Source: Clostridium sp. CAG:575 (GTDB lineage Bacteria > Bacillota > Clostridia > TANB77 > CAG-508). Taken from it: a DNA stretch of 20,024 nt. The DNA lies in contig FR884509.1 of the NCBI GenBank assembly GCA_000435535.1, positions 7,320 to 27,343 of the forward strand, given 5' to 3'. Numbering within the stretch: the first letter of the stretch is position 1; each line of letters opens with the position of its first letter. Shown one piece after another: positions 17,901 to 20,024 of the stretch. A program made the position numbers and the translations under genes. The notes below the pieces were generated by a model that was given only the letters and a program-made list of their open reading frames with translations, had not been told where the DNA came from and ran no database searches.

Positions 17901-19844
17901 CAATCTTACTTGTTCTGTAGTACTAGCTATTTTTTTACTTGTTGATAAATTAGTATTTATAATTATTGTAGCTCCATCAATAGCTTCTTCTTTATATTTA
18001 GTTTGTTCTCCACTAAGTATTATTTCTATAATATTTCCTTTTAAAGTAGCCCTTTGTATTTTTAATTCATCTTCATCTATTAAATTAATAGAATTAACTT
18101 CTATTTTTTCTATTTTTTCCGGTAACTCAACTCTTATTACTGGATTTTTGTATAATTCATTTTTTTCACTATTTGTATGTAATACAACTCTAAACTCAAC
18201 ATTATTATTTGCTGTCATTGCTGATAACTCTGTTCTATTCATCTCAATACTTGCATATGTTTCAGTTTCTTTTAATTCGACATTTGATTTTATATCTTCA
18301 TAAGCATTATTATAGTTATCTATTAGATAAGAACTAGAAAATCTCATTTCTAATTTATCTGCATTTTTTATATCACTATTAACTACATTTTTTATAGTTC
18401 TAGTTGTATTCATATGGATCTTTCCTGCTTTTTCAGGAGAAGATATTTCCATTTCTATAGAAGATATTTTTTCTGGATAATTTATAATAATATTTCCATC
18501 TTTATCAATCTCTGTATCTTTAGAAATATTTGCTATTATTTCATCTGTTTGTTTATTTTTTATTGTCAATATCCCTTTATCACCCAAAATTTCTTCTATG
18601 TTTTTCTTATTAAATTTAGTAGACTTATATTCTGAAACTATTTTTTTATCATTAATTGTGTTTTCATATTCTATTACTGAAATCTTCTCTGTTGTTCCAA
18701 TCATATTAATTTCTATATTATTATCATATGATATATCTTTTTCAATTCCAGCATATAACTTTCCTTTATATACACTTGATTCTTTTTGATTTATATCAAG
18801 TCTTACAATTGCATCTTTTTCTTCATTTTCTAAGGTAATACTATTACTTGATTTTATTTGTGTTTGATTTTTATCAAAAACTTGAATATTAGAAGAAATA
18901 TCTAATTTTTCATTTTTTATTTCTACATCTTTATCAAAAACATATGTAATTATAAAATCATCTTGTCCATCTTTTAACCAAGATACAATATTATTATCTT
19001 CTTTATTTTCAATTTCTATATTTAGCATCCCTGTTGTCTTATCGTAATTCCAATTGTCATCAATTAACTCTTTCCCGTTTGTAGCTAATTTATTATATGA
19101 ATTAACCAAAACTTTTTCTGGGTATTTATCTGAAATTTTAGGAGTTTGAATTTGAATACTAGATTTTCTCAATGGAAAAGCATTGTCCTTTAAGCCTGAT
19201 TTAATTTCTAATTGTATAATTCTTTTCTCTTCTCCATTATAAGAAAATACTTTATTTGTAACAACTTCTTGTGTTAATATAGCAGTATCTTCTGTATTTA
19301 TAAAATTTAAAGTAACGCTTCTATCTGCTTTTATAGAAATATCCTTTTCTTTTTGATCTCTATAAATTCCCTCTATACTTGCCACACTCTCCAAATTAAT
19401 CAAATTCAAATCAAATTGCTCGTCTCTCTTTAATTCAATACCAACTTGTATCTCTTTTTCTTCTCCAGCATTAATTTGATTTAAATAAATTACATTGTCT
19501 TCAATTTTATTCACTGCATCACTTAAAATATTAGATTTTAAATTAAAGTTAGCTGTTCTTAAATTAATTTTGCCATCAAAATATCCTTCTTGTTTTACTG
19601 CCACTTTAAAATATAGTACTAGTGAATCACTATTTGGATTTGCATCAATATTTGTAACACTATCTCCATTATTATTTTTAAAATAAACTCCAAATTCTAC
19701 GTTTTTATTATTAGTTTTCTTAAGAATGCTAATAGCATCAGCAGCATAAGAAACTGCATTAACTCCTAACAATAAAAAATTAGAAAATGTTAATGTAGCA
19801 ATAATCATAATTACTGTAATAAAATTAAGTATTTTTTGCTTCAT
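14970..19844 (-). CDS. Large secreted surface protein with DUF11-like repeats and an SdrD-B-like domain
   Basis: The 1624-aa protein begins with a signal peptide (MKQKILNFITVIMIIATLTF onward, probable cleavage near residues 31-36). The first 850 residues are beta-rich, Asn/Lys/Glu-rich and not assigned. DUF11-like repeats follow at about 880-915 (YIRYDVTVTNIGTEDASNIK), 1015-1040 (YRYIIGIKNISKEKLTNVKV) and 1130-1165 (ISYKINVKNNGNTTINSFEI). A linker at about 1241-1280 is almost only Asn, Asp, Glu and Ser. An SdrD-B-like domain starts at SGVAWLDKNSNGEKD (about 1288), with GFYSLTNVPQGEYFV. The C-terminal module (1419-1575) is shared with the downstream adhesin. It ends in SIKTG (1587-1591), a membrane helix and LRRKVL, without a proper LPxTG. 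AGGAGG eight bases before the ATG supports the start. It is the first gene of the two-gene operon. A cell-surface structural or adhesive role is inferred. Confidence 0.8.
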   Translation of the reverse strand: MKQKILNFITVIMIIATLTFSNFLLLGVNAVSYAADAISILKKTNNKNVEFGVYFKNNNGDSVTNIDANPNSDSLVLYFKVAVKQEGYFDGKINLRTANFNLKSNILSDAVNKIEDNVIYLNQINAGEEKEIQVGIELKRDEQFDLNLINLESVASIEGIYRDQKEKDISIKADRSVTLNFINTEDTAILTQEVVTNKVFSYNGEEKRIIQLEIKSGLKDNAFPLRKSSIQIQTPKISDKYPEKVLVNSYNKLATNGKELIDDNWNYDKTTGMLNIEIENKEDNNIVSWLKDGQDDFIITYVFDKDVEIKNEKLDISSNIQVFDKNQTQIKSSNSITLENEEKDAIVRLDINQKESSVYKGKLYAGIEKDISYDNNIEINMIGTTEKISVIEYENTINDKKIVSEYKSTKFNKKNIEEILGDKGILTIKNKQTDEIIANISKDTEIDKDGNIIINYPEKISSIEMEISSPEKAGKIHMNTTRTIKNVVNSDIKNADKLEMRFSSSYLIDNYNNAYEDIKSNVELKETETYASIEMNRTELSAMTANNNVEFRVVLHTNSEKNELYKNPVIRVELPEKIEKIEVNSINLIDEDELKIQRATLKGNIIEIILSGEQTKYKEEAIDGATIIINTNLSTSKKIASTTEQVRLSYTNQNATKYQNGEKNGEDIKDINIVSYAGVVTTNQISDYGIDVVNNEGIKSAKLEVSSNTKNVDINKTIINNNGDKITDVKILGTFPTKQSINNNNIDIAVGNLVISGIDSNRAKIYYSTNENADENLQDANNNWQEEIEDSKQVKKYLVVINELAVLEEVDIDYAITIPSDLEYNESAEEGYTVYYKESNISKNKSVNLDNLSLTTGIGANIETSLKSYVIGKENKSAKEAGYIRYDVTVTNIGTEDASNIKVIGQVPEGTKYVEVSKVEYGSSNYNAVLENADRKQVEIEIPSLKQGATFTESYQVKVDENMAGKEVVNSITTQYGEVSKKSNEVSNKIESSKLAMTLSPVDDTGIIKTGYEYRYIIGIKNISKEKLTNVKVELQDNSDIKINRVSGSGVTVENNVAQIENLEPNEEKNVLVQLIPKDIFNQDKKDTVLLAKAENANTVSYSNEVIRNIQAYNIELDASSDNSGNYVKAGETISYKINVKNNGNTTINSFEIVNEISPYTSFVSVEKNGEKISEDEYSLKQKQLQINTSLEANESEEYIIKGVVNAIPNNKEAIEINNITKFNLDASTIEEKTVKHIMEPSTNSDNMDDDSQDENDNNDNNINNDNNSNDNENNTNNSDEKNNVAKVISGVAWLDKNSNGEKDSEDTELSGITVKLFNTQNNKVAENSQGKEITAVTNENGFYSLTNVPQGEYFVIFEYDSEKYILTTYLKNEISEQNNSNAILRDLIIDNKEVNVGATDVIKVTDKNIGNINIGLQEAKKFDLKLEKFVSKVTVQNSKGTKVNEFTNASLAKEEIDAKLVNGTTVVVEYIIRVTNEGEVEGYARKLVDYLSSEFDFSSDLNADWYRSGSNIYTTSLANEKIKPGESKEVKLIVTKKMNENSTGLIANVAEIAESYNELGLKDVDSTEANQVKGEDDMSTAELILSIKTGQVVATIGITILIVTIVSVGVLCMVKIILRRKVL

Positions 19845-19886
19845 AATTTTTACCTCCTAAAATAAAAACACTTTTTCTTCTTATAT

Positions 19887-19915
19887 ATATTATATTTTAT
19901 AGATATATACGTCAA
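19887..19915 (-). promoter_or_regulatory. Promoter of the surface-protein operon
   Basis: TTGACG (19910-19915), 17 bases, then TAATAT (19887-19892). An overlapping TATAAT at 19889-19894 would give a 15-base spacer. It lies about 45 bases upstream of the ATG. Nothing further was recognised between here and the window end. Confidence 0.6.
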
Positions 19916-20024
19916 CTACTCATAATAATAGTATTTCATCCTACATTGCGGAAGTTCTTTAAAGATTATTATTTATTACATTTATATTATTTTTTTATTG
20001 CAATTTTATTTCATTAATTTAAAT

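Overview
This is an AT-rich window in which every supported gene lies on the minus strand, so transcription runs from high to low coordinates. A full-length SpoIIE marks an endospore-forming Bacillota, most likely a Clostridia-type organism. Very low GC, strong AGGAGG-type ribosome sites, GTG starts and large Gram-positive surface proteins fit an uncultured gut-type clostridial lineage; that placement is inference. No rRNA, tRNA, CRISPR array or intact transposon was seen.

Right part (10755-19915): a sigma-A-like promoter precedes a two-gene operon for very large secreted surface proteins. The first (1624 aa) carries several DUF11-like repeats, an Asn/Asp-rich linker, an SdrD-B-like domain and a C-terminal membrane anchor. 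The second (1384 aa) starts 20 nt downstream. It has a putative thioester adhesin domain (Cys72/Gln135), CNA-B and SdrB-like domains and a TPSTG sorting signal. The two share a C-terminal module. A strong hairpin closes the operon.

Middle (8014-10559): spoIIE, the membrane-bound PP2C phosphatase that activates sigma-F, followed by its own terminator-like hairpin. Next comes a degraded zone (6967-7911) holding a fibronectin-III surface-protein fragment and a frameshifted, internally deleted Rpn/PD-(D/E)XK nuclease-transposase, then a long inverted repeat.

Left part (28-6911): a strong promoter drives an 830-aa protein that joins an adenosine-deaminase-like metallohydrolase to a C-terminal Rossmann-like (SLOG/DprA-like) domain. 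Then come a membrane-anchored WG-repeat protein with its own promoter, an in-frame AcpS-TatD fusion that keeps an internal ribosome site and ATG at the joint, and an AAA/DUF4143 ATPase. The ATPase is preceded by five short direct repeats spaced 30-33 bp apart, the last of which overlaps its promoter.

The best candidates for something undescribed are the deaminase-SLOG-like fusion, the phased repeat array upstream of the ATPase, and the AcpS-TatD fusion. All functional statements come from reading motifs by eye; no database search was possible.
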